From: Sipunculus nudus
Lineage: Eukaryota > Annelida > Sipuncula > Golfingiida > Sipunculidae
DNA: 64,000 bases
Direction: 5' to 3'
NCBI GenBank assembly: GCA_026874595.1
Contig: CM049306.1
Coordinates: forward strand, 6,156,019-6,220,018
Part shown: positions 12,160 through 26,000 of the stretch, piece by piece
Layout: each line of letters begins with the position of its first letter
Position numbering within the stretch: the stretch's first letter is position 1
The notes under the pieces: generated by a model
What the model was told of the DNA's origin: nothing
Seen by the model: the letters and a program-made list of their open reading frames with translations, nothing else
The model's database searches: none
Program-made: the position numbers and the translations under genes

Positions 12160-12550
12160 AATGGATAATAAAGTGAAATGCATGTCCTACTGAGATCACA
12201 AAATGGAAAAATCATGCAATGGTAGAAATATGTAAAATGATTTTAAAACCGTTTATCATAGCCTACAATCGCCGCCTTGCCATGGGACCACCGACAGGTG
12301 TACATATATATATATATATATGACATCATATATATTCATGGAACCATACATGTGATCTTATTTAAGTCTTAAAGGCCAACACATGAAACAAAAGTAGCGT
12401 AAGCTTAAACAGCTCATATTATAGTTGTATCTTCAATGTATATTGGTTAACAGCAATAGTTTCATCAATACGACGATAAAACATGCAAAGGGTATCGGTA
12501 ACCTTATCGATGTGGCGTATCGATATATCAGTATATTGATATAGCCCTAG
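12160..12550 (+). repeat. Dispersed repeat, copy 1 (partner at 63.03-63.43 kb)
   Basis: Shared landmarks with the second copy, in the same order, are CTACTGAGATCACAAA versus CTTACTGAGATCACAAA, ACCACCGACAGGTGTACA, ATTTAAGTCTTAAAGGC, CATGCAAAG, TCGGTAACC, ACGTGGCGT/ATGTGGCGT and ATATCAGTATATTGATA. This copy also carries a TA run at 12,304-12,321. No coding content was seen. Confidence 0.7.
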
Positions 12551-12713
12551 TTCACTTTCCCGCGCAGTGCACTTATACCCGCTCAATGAAAGTGATGGTG
12601 TAATTAAGACACAATGGCAGGATTGAAAGTCAGATATGGATCCCATTAAGGAATTTTACGAAACAATTACTTTGTTTACATCAGACCTCTGGCTAGGCAC
12701 GTTGTAACCAAGG

Positions 12714-12729
12714 CCCCCCCCCCCCCCCC
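12714..12729. repeat. C16 homopolymer
   Basis: An uninterrupted cytosine run, read directly. Confidence 0.95.
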
Positions 12730-14970
12730 AATTCACGTGGATTTTATTCTGACTTTCTCCGTTCAGGATGCAAACGATTTTCTGAGTCAAGTAGCAATAA
12801 TTCACCTCTCTGTCAAAAATAAGCCTATTTCTAGACCATCAGAATCTATCGTCTTCAAGCTTTTTTATTATATATTTCTGAGTCACAGCCATATCTCACC
12901 AAGACCTACGCCAGAGATAGAAAAATCTTGACTTCTTTCGATTAAGCCGTCTATATCCATCGTTCAGAGAAGATGAATCCCTCGATTTCAAGCGGAGGAC
13001 GGCAGCCCCATGAGTCCACGGCGACGCAGCAAGATTTGTGACTTAAAAATTCAACCACTCTCGCCTTTAACTGGTCTTAATTCTAGCAAATTCTAGTATA
13101 ACATCTCTTGGCTTTCATTGGACTAAAGTATGTTTATAATATTGATTACATAAAACGTTTATTCTTAAAGCAGGGAATAAACCTAGATCATGTAAATTAC
13201 TAAATTACGTAAACTGGCACATCAAAGTCATACAATAAACATATCAGCAGAAATTTGGTGGCCAAGACACCGATCATTGATCTGCAATATTACATTGAAG
13301 GAACATTAAATCACAAACAGGTAACCTTACTCTGCAGCTAAATGTTTTTATTAAATCTCCCAGATAATGGGGAACAGATTTTAGTGAAATTTTAAAGCAA
13401 TACCCAAGGAACAATCTAAAACTTTCAAGGTAGTCTGAATCTTCGTAATATGTTTCTAATTTAATGGATGCTATCCCGTTCCTAACAAGACAGCTGTTCA
13501 CAGGTTTTAAGAGGACGTCTTATATTGATGCGACTTGGGTTCTTGAAGCCAGACAGCGGAGTACACAAAACAGCTTTGTACAAATCCTAGCGGGAGTGTG
13601 TGGTCTTTGACTACTATCTGTTGAGAAATAAGATCCTATAATAATGAATTTCTTTATTTCATTCGTTTAAACATTGGTGCTATTTAAATCCCTCGAACAC
13701 GTGCTATTATTAGCTGTTAATTCTTATGAGAAACTTGTTCAAAGAATGAGTCATATTATATTGTTCATGAATTTACTCTATAGATATTTATCCGTAAACG
13801 ACATTACCAAATTGTAAACCTAAAATATTTAATATCAACTATTAGAAATCATTTTCCATATGTCTTTTGAAGGATGGAATCTTTTACACATAGTATTTCG
13901 GTTGTCTCTTGCTTATACAAATTGCTTAAATTCCTATACTGTTATGTTATTATTTATAATAGGGATGGGGTAAACTGTGGTATTTCCTCTCCCTACTGAA
14001 AAGACAGGTGTCACAACCTCGCTCGAAGTCACATTTACGTTCTTTACAATATTTTAAGTGTAACACATGTTCAATATTCACAAAGAAATGTCGTCCATGC
14101 ACAGTTTCCCAAAGAAAAAGTGTATCTGCAGACAAGGAGTGAAAGCATAGTGATTCGGAGCCCAACTAAATGGGTTACCTTAGAACAAGATTGTTGTTAT
14201 CTACGCTTACTACCGCTTTTGCTTCTCATCGCCATCTAGTATTCAAACTTTGAACGATTTAGAAGTTAAAGATGTCTATCTTTTCGATTAAACGTAAACT
14301 GTAATCATATTTCAACTCAAGGCAGTGAAAGTATATGTATTCCTGTTGGCAATCCAGTCAAATGTATAAGAATATACAAAGGAAGTAGCCAGTTTAATGC
14401 CTTATTCAAACGTTATGCGTTTCACTAAATGAACACAGAATGACGCTTATATGCATTAGCGGTTTACCCTAATTAATAATGAAGACATATGCTGAGGTAC
14501 CCCATTATCTAGACATATAAATGTTCACAACAGATATCCTGACAGTCTCCGAACTCGGTCCAAATGCTTGGCACATCACTGCAATCTAATCAAATCCAAC
14601 GTTACTTATTCGTCAAAATTTGTCTTAAACCCGGTTTCATACAATAATCGTCTTGGCCAACTGACTTTTTCCTCGAGCGCGACGATATTCACGTTAACTC
14701 TGCTGGGTCCGTTACCTGTGCTGAGGCACAGAGTGGTGTATAAGTGGTGTAAAAGTTCTGCCACTTTTGCTCAGGGATAAATGCACTGTATCCTGACACC
14801 GAACAAGCTTTAAACTGTTTCACATGAGCGTAGCATCACATCGGCTGGATCACCCTCAGCAATGTTGATATTCCGGAAAAGAACGTGAATTTCCAAGTGC
14901 AATACAGCGACTCGTACAAATGTCCTGATCTGTCATAAAATGATTCTTATATGACCGATAACTCTATCGT
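12730..14970. other. AT-rich spacer, no gene seen
   Basis: Short open frames occur on both strands, none with a recognisable domain. Confidence 0.55.
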
Positions 14971-14972
14971 GC

Positions 14973-15372
14973 TTTTTTTTTTTTTTTTTTTTTGAGGTAA
15001 CCGCCTGCATTTTTTATTACTTGCTAAACCAAGTATATGTACATCTGCAGAACTCCATTCCGGTTTCGGACTCCGTGACAGGGCAGTATCACATGCTTCC
15101 TCTCATTTTATATCCTGGTGTTAACTAGGCCCAGTCACTTCTGCACCCGCGGGTCCTGGGTGTGTAATCGTCCCCATTGCTGGGTCATACCACCAAGGAC
15201 CCCCAAAGGCGTACTTGTTTGTGAGTGAAACACGGCAGTTGGGCACGGCCATCCTATAAAGCCTGCAGAGCACTTACCCTGGGTTTGGAGCCGACCGTGA
15301 AAAATCTGAGATCTGAGATCGAACGAACGATCTTCCGGCTTTGAGTCCTGTGCTCTACCCCCAAGCCGGTTC
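14973..15372 (-). mobile_element. SINE-like element with tRNA head and poly(A) tail
   Basis: Read on the minus strand, the element begins near 15,372 with a tRNA-like head. The A-box-like TTGGGGGTAGAGCAC is at 15,350-15,364 and the B-box-like GTTCGATCTC at 15,315-15,324. A body of about 300 bp follows, and the element ends in a 21-base poly(A), seen as poly(T) at 14,973-14,993. Head, body and tail in that order are what a tRNA-derived SINE looks like. I could not identify a target duplication or the family. Confidence 0.65.
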
Positions 15373-15374
15373 TA

Positions 15375-17090
15375 TTTTACTCTTAATTACTGCTCTCAAT
15401 CAAAAATCTTTTAAACATACCGTTGTGAGGCATACAGCTGAATACATTACATCACATCATAATTACCCCCTATCTCATTAGAAACTCAGTATCCTTTCAG
15501 TCATGAGTGATAATACTAATCAAGCTTGCCTACATCCAGGCTTCGTGGAATGCCTGCACGTGAAAACTATCGGCGGCTTTGATCTGGCTTTTTAAAATGG
15601 TTCCAATCCACGTCTCGTCCATTCATGACAGTTTTGTTATTCTCCGGTGTCTATTGCTTCGACTCTAAAGTCCCCTACAGCTGACATCAGAGGCCCAAGG
15701 TACACCTTAATACCACTAAAAACCATTAATAATTTTTTTTCTACGTTAAAAACCAAAAGGCCAGGGCTGTGCATTCTGTCTCTGCCTTTGTGACAGTGGA
15801 CGCTGTAGCCCCCTCGGTCAGCGGTTCAAGTATTTGTTGGTGGTCGTGGTCCCCTTGCTTGGCTTGTGTGGCATCTCGTCTATCGGCTCAATCAAAATTT
15901 AAGCTTTTAAACCTCGCTAACTAGAGCTGCTCGACGAGCGTAATACATCTTCATTCCGTCAGTTTATTTCCAAGGCTTTACTACGAATTATTTTGAGACA
16001 CCCTATACGGAGAAAACACGTACGTAATGTACGTCATGTGTATATAACATACCTGGTTTGTGAATAGGGTCCTTTCAAGCCATATCTCATACTGATAGTG
16101 CCAAGTCTTATCACTCAATAAATAAAAGAACAAGCACTTCTCAATAAAAACAGCCTATGAATTGTCATGGTTCGAAATGCTCTTATCGGTCGAAATTATG
16201 TGTTTTTATAAGATGTTTCACATTTCTATTTAAATTTGATACACTATTAAAAACTTAGAAGCATATATATATATATATATACATATGTGTGTGTGTGTGT
16301 ATGTGTGTGGCTCTGATTATACACGATAAACCGTAATGCTTTATGCATGATGTCATGGCTGAGCCAAACATGTAGTGAGTAGGTCGAAGATTAGGCCTAC
16401 TGAATCTGGAGCAATGTTTAATGTAAACCAGGAGGCAGTGAACCTGCTGTATCTCTAAAGTAACTACAGCCACAAACACACAAAACAAGTCCGACTGCAA
16501 ATCTTAACCATTCTGTTTCTTGGTGTTAAATATTCAATACATATTCTATCGACAATAAAGAAGCATTAAAGTTTAATTAGACAATTTCTTTATTAAATAT
16601 GCCGATGGTTTTTATGGCAGTCGCCCAAATATTAAAGAAGGATACATTTCAAATGATACAATGATGAATGGTAGTAATAAGGTTATAAAAATTCAAGATT
16701 CTGTAAAAAAAAATATCCAGAACTTGGTTCTCGGTTTCAATGAGCTGGTCGCTTCATTTATGTCCCTGGAATGAGTGATTGTTTACTAATTAGGAGCTGA
16801 ATCATTAAATTTGATCTCTGATCGTGATATCACATCGTTATTCATTGTCTTTGTTAATTGTACTCGCTCTCAACTGACGGCTCCATGCCCGGTTATAAAG
16901 GGGATGCTCACAGTCCATGCTTTCAATTACCACAAATCTTAACTCATTTATTTTTATCCTATCCGAAATCAAATAATTAGATAAATTCGTTAACTTGACG
17001 TGATTCTCTTCTTATTTGTACTGATTTATTTTCGACAAGCCGTGCTTGTTTGAGTTGTAAGGTTTAACCTTAACAATATACCTAAATATA
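15375..17090. other. Spacer, no gene seen
   Basis: AT-rich DNA with a TA/TG microsatellite at about 16,263-16,310. No recognisable coding sequence. Confidence 0.55.
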
Positions 17091-17093
17091 CCA

Positions 17094-20000
17094 GGACGTA
17101 CTGGCCCACACATCTCCGATGTCAACCGGACGTGCTGGCCCACACATCTCCGATGTAACCCGGACGTGCTGGCCCATACATCTCCGATGTCACCTGGACG
17201 TGCTGGCCTACACATCTCCGATGTCAACCGGACATGCTGTCCCACACATCTCCGATGTCACCCGGAAGTGCTGGCCCACACATCTCCGATGTCACTCGGA
17301 CGTGCTGTCCCACACATCCCCGATTTCACCCGGACGTGCTGGCCCAATGTCATCTCGATGACACCCGGACGTGCTGGCCCAATGTCATCTCGATGACACC
17401 CGGGCGTGCTGGCCCACACATCTCCGATGTCACCCGGACGTACTGGCCCAATGTCATCTTGATGACACCCGGACGTGCTGGCCCAATGTCATCTCGATGA
17501 CACCCGGACGTGCTGTCCCACACATCTCCGATGTCACCCGGACGTACTGGCCCACTCATCTCAGATGTCACCCGGACGTACTGGCCCAATGTCTTCTCGA
17601 TGACACACGGACGTGCTGGCCCAATGTCATCTCGATGACACCCGGACGTGCTGGCCCATACATCTACGATGTCACCCGGACGTACTGGCCCACACATCTA
17701 CGATGTCACCCGGACGTGCTGGCCCACACATCTCCGATGTCACCCGCACGTGCTGTCCCACACATCCCCGATGTCACCCGCACGTGCTGTCCCACACATC
17801 CCCGATGTCACCCGGACGAGCTAGTCCACACATCTCCGATGTCACCCGGACGTACTGGCCCAATGTCATCTCGATGACACCCAGACGTCCTGTCCCTATG
17901 TCGTCTTGATGTCACCCGGACGTGCTGGCCCACACATCTCCGATGTCACCGGACGTGCTGTCCCACACATCTCCAATGTCACCCGGACGTACTGGCCCAC
18001 ACATCTCTGATGTCACCCGGACGTGCTGTCCCACACATCTCCGATGTCACCCGGAAGTGCTGGCCCACACATCTCCGATGTCACTCGGACGTGCTGTTCC
18101 ACACATCCCCGATGTCACCCGGACGTGCTGGCCCAATGTCATCTCGATGACACCCGGACGTGCTGGCCCAATGTCATCTCGATGACACCCGGGCGTGCTG
18201 GCCCACACATTTCCGATGTCACCCGGACGTGCTGGCCCACACATCTCCGATGTCACCCGCACGTGCTGTCCCACACATCCCCGATGTCACCCGCACGTGC
18301 TGTCCCACACATCCCCGATGTCACCCGCACGTGCTGTCCCACACATCCCCGATGTCCCCGCACGTGCTGTCCCACACATCACCGATGTCACCCGGACGAG
18401 CTGGTCCACACATCTCCGATGTCACCCGGACGTACTGGCCCAATGTCATCTCGATGACACCCAGACGTCCTGTCCCTATGTGGTCTTGATGTCACCCGGA
18501 CGTGCTGGCCCACACATCTCCGATGTCACCGAACGTGCTGTCCCACACATCTCCGATGTCACCCGGACGTGCTGGCCCACACATCTCCGATGTCACCCGG
18601 ACGTGCTGTCCCACACATCTCCGATGTCACCCGGAAGTGCTGGCCCACACATCTCCGATGTCACTCGGACGTGCTGTCCCACACATCCCCGATGTCACCC
18701 GGACGTGCTGGCCCAATGTCATCTCGATGACACCCGGACGTGCTGGCCCAATGTCATCTCGATGACACCCGGGCGTGCTGGCCCACACATCTCGGATGTC
18801 ACCCGGACGTACTTGCCCAATGTCATCTCGATGACACCCGGACGTGCTGGCCCATTGTCATCTCGATGACACCCGGACGTGCTGTCCCACACATCTCCGA
18901 TGTCACCCGGACGTACTGGCCCACACATTTCCGATGTCACCCGGATGTACTGGCCCAATATCATCTCGATGACACCCGGACGTGCTGTCCCACGCATCTC
19001 CGATGTCACCCGGACGTACTGGCTCACACATCTCCGATGTCACCCGGACGTGCTGGCCCACACATCTCCGATGTCACCCGGACGTACTTGCCCAATGTCA
19101 TCTCGATGACACCCGGACGTGCTGGCCCATTGTCATCTCGATGACACCCGGACGTGCTGTCCCACACATCTCCGATGTCACCCGGACGTACTGGCCCAGA
19201 CATCTCCGATGTCACCCGGATGTACTGGCCCAATGTCATCTCGATGACACCCGGACGTGCTGTCCCACGCATCTCCGATGTCACCCGGACGTACTGGCCC
19301 ACACATCTCCGATGTCACCCGGACGTGCTGGCCCACACATCTCCGATGTCACCCGGACGTGCTGTCCCACACATCCCCGATGTCACCCGCACGTGCTGTC
19401 CCACACAACCCCGATGTCACCCGGACGAGCTGGTCCACACATCTGCGATGTCACCCACACGTACTGGCCCAATGTCATCTCGATGACACCCAGACGTGCT
19501 GTCCCTATGTCGTCTTGATGTCACCCGGACGTGCTGGCCCACACATCTCCGATGTCACCCGGACGTCCTGTCCCACACATCTCCGATGTCACCCGGACGT
19601 GCTGGCCCACACATCTCCGATGTCAACAGGACGTGCTGTCCCACACATCTCCGATGTCACCCGGAAGTGCTGGCCCACACATCTCCGATGTCACTCGGAC
19701 GTGCTGGCCCACACATCTCCGATGTCACCCGGACGTACTGGCCCAATGTCATCTCGATGACAGCCGGACGTGCTGGCCCAATGTCATCTCGATGACACCC
19801 GGGCGTGCTGTCCCACACATCTCCGATGTCACCCGGACGTACTGGCCCACACATCTCCGATGTCACCCGGACATACTGGCCCAATGTCATCTCGATGACA
19901 CCCGGACGTGCTGGCCCAATGTCATCTCGATGACACCCGGACGTGCTGGCCCACACATCTCCAATGTCACCCGGACGTACTGGCCCACACATCTCCGATG

Positions 20001-23000
20001 TCACCCGGACGTGCTGGCCCACACATCTCCGATGTCACCCGCACTTGCTGTCCCACACATCCCCGATGTCACCCGCACGTACTGTCCCACACATCCCCGA
20101 TGTCACCCGGACGAGCTGGTCTACACATTTCCGTTGTCACCCGGACGTACTGGCCCAATGTCATCTCGATGACACCCAGACGTGCTGTCCCTATGTCATC
20201 TTGATGTCACCCGGACATGCTGGCCCACACATCTCCGATGTCACCCGGACGTGCTGTCCCACACATCTCCGATGTCACCCGCACGTGCTGTCCCACACAT
20301 CCCCGATGTCACCTGGAAGTGCTGGCCCCCACATCTCCGATGTCAACCGGACGTGCTGTCCCACACATCTCCGATGTCACCCGGAAGTGCTGGCTCACAC
20401 ATCTCCGATGTCACTTGGACGTGCTGTCCCACACATCCCCGATGTCACCCGGAAGTGCTGGCCCACACATCTTCGATGTCACCCGCATGTGCTGTCTCAC
20501 ACTTCTCCGATGTCATCCGGAAGTGTTGGCCCCCACATCTCCGATGTCACCCTGACGTACTGTCCCACACATCCCCGATGTCACCCGGACGTGCTGGCCC
20601 AATGTCATCTCGATGACACCCGGACGTGCTGGCCCAATGTCATCTCGATGACACCCGGGCGCGCTGGCCCACACATCTCGGATGTCACCCGGACGTACTT
20701 GCCCAATGTCATCTCGATGACACCCGGACGTGCTGGCCCATTGTCATCTCGATGACACCCGGACGTGCTGTCCCACACATCTCCGATGTCACCCGGACGT
20801 ACTGGCCCACACATCTCCGATGTCACCCGGATGTACTGGCCCAATGTCATCTCGATGACACCCGGACGTGCTGTCCCACGCATCTCCGATGTCACCCGGA
20901 CGTACTGGCCCACACATCTCCGATGTCACCCGGACGTGCTGGCCCACACATCTCCGATGTCACCCGGACGTGCTGTCCCACACATCCCCGATGTCACCCG
21001 CACGTGCTGTCCCACACAACCCCGATGTCACCCGGACGAGCTGGTCCACACATCTGCGATGTCACCCACACGTACTGGCCCAATGTCATCTCGATGACAC
21101 CCAGACGTGCTGTCCCTATGTCGTCTTGATGTCACCCGGACGTGCTGGCCCACACATCTCCGATGTCACCCGGACGTCCTGTCCCACACATCTCCGATGT
21201 CACCCGGACGTGCTGGCCCACACATCTCCGATGTCAACAGGACGTGCTGTCCCACACATCTCCGATGTCACCCGGAAGTGCTGGCCCACACATCTCCGAT
21301 GTCACTCGGACGTGCTGGCCCACACATCTCCGATGTCACCCGGACGTACTGGCCCAATGTCATCTCGATGACAGCCGGACGTGCTGGCCCAATGTCATCT
21401 CGATGACACCCGGGCGTGCTGTCCCACACATCTCCGATGTCACCCGGACGTACTGGCCCACACATCTCCGATGTCACCCGGACATACTGGCCCAATGTCA
21501 TCTCGATGACACCCGGACGTGCTGGCCCAATGTCATCTCGATGACACCCGGACGTGCTGGCCCACACATCTCCGATGTCACCCGGACGTACTGGCCCACA
21601 CATCTCCGATGTCACCCGGACGTGCTGGCCCACACATCTCCGATGTCACCCGCACTTGCTGTCCCACACATCCCCGATGTCACCCGCACGTACTGTCCCA
21701 CACATCCCCGATGTCACCCGGACGAGCTGGTCTACACATTTCCGATGTCACCCGGACGTACTGGCCCAATGTCATCTCGATGACACCCAGACGTGCTGTC
21801 CCTATGTCATCTTGTTGTCACCCGGACATGCTGGCCCACACATCTCCGATGTCACCCGGACGTGCTGTCCCACACATCTCCGATGTCACCCGCACGTGCT
21901 GTCCCACACATCCCCGATGTCACCTGGAAGTGCTGGCCCCCACATCTCCGATGTCAACCGGACGTGCTGTCCCACACATCTCCGATGTCACCCGGAAGTG
22001 CTGGCTCACACATCTCCGATGTCACTTGGACGTGCTGTCCCACACATCCCCGATGTCACCCGGAAGTGCTGGCCCACACATCTTCGATGTCACCCGCATG
22101 TGCTGTCTCACACTTCTCCGATGTCATCCGGAAGTGTTGGCCCCCACATCTCCGATGTCACCCTGACGTACTGTCCCACACATCCCCGATGTCACCCGGA
22201 AGTGCTGGCCCACACATCTCCGATGTCACCCGCACGTGCTGTCCCACACATCCCCGATGTCACCCGCACGTGCTGTCCCACACATCTCCGATGTCACCCG
22301 GACGTGCTGGCCCACACATCTCCGATGTCAACAGGACGTGCTGTCCCACACATCTCCGATGTCACCCGGAAGTGCTGGCCCACACATCTCCGATGTCACT
22401 CGGACGTGCTGGCCCACACATCTCCGATGTCACCCGGACGTACTGGCCCAATGTCATCTCGATGACAGCCGGACGTGCTGGCCCAATGTCATCTCGATGA
22501 CACCCGGGCGTGCTGTCCCACACATCTCCGATGTCACCCGGACGTACTGGCCCAGACATCTCCGATGTCACCCGGACATACTGGCCCAATGTCATCTCGA
22601 TGACACCCGGACGTGCTGGCCCAATGTCATCTCGATGACACCCGGACGTGCTGGCCCACACATCTCCGATGTCACCCGGACGTACTGGCCCACACATCTC
22701 CGATGTCACCCGGACGTGCTGGCCCACACATCTCCGATGTCACCCGCACTTGCTGTCCCACACATCCCCGATGTCACCCGCACGTACTGTCCCACACATC
22801 CCCGATGTCACCCGGACGAGCTGGTCTACACATTTCCGATGTCACCCGGACGTACTGGCCCAATGTCATCTCGATGACACCCAGACGTGCTGTCCCTATG
22901 TCATCTTGATGTCACCCGGACATGCTGGCCCACACATCTCCGATGTCACCCGGACGTGCTGTCCCACACATCTCCGATGTCACCCGCACGTGCTGTCCCA

Positions 23001-26000
23001 CACATCCCCGATGTCACCTGGAAGTGCTGGCCCCCACATCTCCGATGTCAACCGGACGTGCTGTCCCACACATCTCCGATGTCACCCGGAAGTGCTGGCT
23101 CACACATCTCCGATGTCACTTGGACGTGCTGTCCCACACATCCCCGATGTCACCCGGAAGTGCTGGCCCACACATCTTCGATGTCACCCGCATGTGCTGT
23201 CTCACACTTCTCCGATGTCATCCGGAAGTGTTGGCCCCCACATCTCCGATGTCACCCTGACGCACTGTCCCACACATCCCCGATGTCACCCGGAAGTGCT
23301 GGCCCACACATCTCCGATGTCACCCTGACGTACTGTCCCACACATCCCCGATGTCACCCGGAAGTGCTGGCCCACACATCCCCGATGTCACCCGCACGTG
23401 CTGTCCCACACATCTCCGATGTCACCCGGACGTGCTGGCCCACACATCTCCGATGTCAACAGGACGTGCTGTCCCACACATCTCCGATGTCACCCGGAAG
23501 TGGTGGCCCACACATCTCCGATGTCACTCGGACGTGCTGGCCCACACATCTCCGATGTCACCCGGACGTACTGGCCCAATGTCATCTCGATGACAGCCGG
23601 ACGTGCTGGCCCAATGTCATCTCGATGACACCCGGGCGTGCTGTCCCACACATCTCCGATGTCACCCGGACGTACTGGCCCACACATCTCCGATGTCACC
23701 CGGACATACTGGCCCAATGTCATCTCGATGACACCCGGACGTGCTGGCCCAATGTCATCTCGATGACACCCGGACGTGCTGGCCCACACATCTCCGATGT
23801 CACCCGGACGTACTGGCCCACACATCTCCGATGTCACCCGGACGTGCTGGCCCACACATCTCCGATGTCACCCGCACTTGCTGTCCCACACATCCCCGAT
23901 GTCACCCGCACGTACTGTCCCACACATCCCCGATGTCACCCGGACGAGCTGGTCTACACATTTCCGATGTCACCCGGACGTACTGGCCCAATGTCATCTC
24001 GATGACACCCAGACGTGCTGTCCCTATGTCATCTTGATGTCACCCGGACATGCTGGCCCACACATCTCCGATGTCACCCGGACGTGCTGTCCCACACATC
24101 TCCGATGTCACCCGCACGTGCTGTCCCACACATCCCCGATGTCACCTGGAAGTGCTGGCCCCCACATCTCCGATGTCAACCGGACGTGCTGTCCCACACA
24201 TCTCCGATGTCACCCGGAAGTGCTGGCTCACACATCTCCGATGTCACTTGGACGTGCTGTCCCACACATCCCCGATGTCACCCGGAAGTGCTGGCCCACA
24301 CATCTTCGATGTCACCCGCATGTGCTGTCTCACACTTCTCCGATGTCATCCGGAAGTGTTGGCCCCCACATCTCCGATGTCACCCTGACGTACTGTCCCA
24401 CACATCCCCGATGTCACCCGGAAGTGCTGGCCCACACATCTCCGATGTCACCCGCACGTGCTGTCCCACACATCCCCGATGTCACCCGCACGTGCTGTCC
24501 CACACATCCCCGATGTCACCCGGACGAGCTGGTCCACACATCTCCGATGTCACCCAGACGTACTGGCCCCCATGTCATCTCGATGACACCCAGACGTGCT
24601 GTCCCTATGTCGTCTTGATGTCACCCGGACGTGCTGGCCCACACATCTCCGATGTCACCCGGACGTGCTGTCCGACACATCTCCGATGTCACCCGGACGT
24701 GCTGGCCCACACATCTCCGATGTCAACCGGACGTGCTGGCCCGCACATCTCCGATGTCACCCGGAAGTGCTGGCCCACACATCTCCGATGTCACTCGGAC
24801 GTGCTGTCCCACACATCCCCGATGTCACCCGGACGTGCTGGCCCAATGTCATCTCGATGACACCCGGACGTGTTGTCAAAATGTCATCTCGATGACACCC
24901 GGGCGTGCTGGCCCAATGTCATCTCGATGACACCCGGACGTGCTGGCCCAATGTCATCTCGATGACACCCGGACGTGCTGTCCCACACATCTCCGATGTC
25001 ACCCGGACGTACTGGCCCACACATCTCCGATGTCACCCGGACGTACTGGCCCAATGTCATCTCGATGACACCCGGACGTGCTGGCCCAATGTCATCTAGA
25101 TGACACCCGGACGTGCTGGCCGACACATCTCCGATGTCACCCGGACGTACTGGCCAACACATCTCCGATGTCACCCGGACGTGCTGGCCAAAACATCTCC
25201 GATGTCACCCGCACGTGCTGTCCCACACATCCCCGATGTCACCCGCACGTGCTGTCCCACACATCCCCGATGTCACCCGGCAAGCTGGTCCACACATCTC
25301 CGATGTCACCCGGACGTACTGGCCCAATGTCATCTCGATGACACCCAGACGTGCTGTCCATATGTCATCTTGATGTCACCCGGACATGCTGGCCCACACA
25401 TCTCTGATGTCACCCGGACGTGCTGGCCCAATGTCATCTCGATGACACCCGGACGTGCTGGCCCAATGTCATCTCGATGACACCCGGTCGTGCTGGCCCA
25501 CACATCTCCGATGTCACCCGGACGTACTGGCCCACACATCTCCGATGTCACCCGGACGTACTGGCCCACACATCTCCGATGTCACCCGGACGTGCTGGCC
25601 CACACATCTCCGATGTCACCCGCATGTGCTGTCTCACACTTCTCCGATGTCACCCGGAAGTGTTGGCCCCCACATCTCCGATGTCACCCTGACGTACTGT
25701 CCCACACATCCCCGATGTCACCCGGAAGTGCTGGCCCACACATCTCCGATGTCACCCGCACGTGCTGTCCCACACATCCCCGATGTCACCCGCACGTACT
25801 GGCCCACACATCTCCGATGTCACCCGGACGTACTGGCCAAATGTCATCTCGATGACACCCGGACGTGCTGGCCCAATGTCATCTAGATGACACCCGGACG
25901 TGCTGGCCCACACATCTCCGATGTCACCCGGACGTACTGGCCAACACATCTCCGATGTCACCCGGACGTGCTGGCCCAAACATCTCCGATGTCACCCGCA

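Noticed and set aside
22887-24005. A 372-codon open frame and dozens of overlapping frames in the large array
   Set aside because: They arise because 34/35-bp monomers have few stops in any frame. The same unit is read in all three frames in turn, and type B units stop one frame at CGATGA. There is no sign of selection on a protein.
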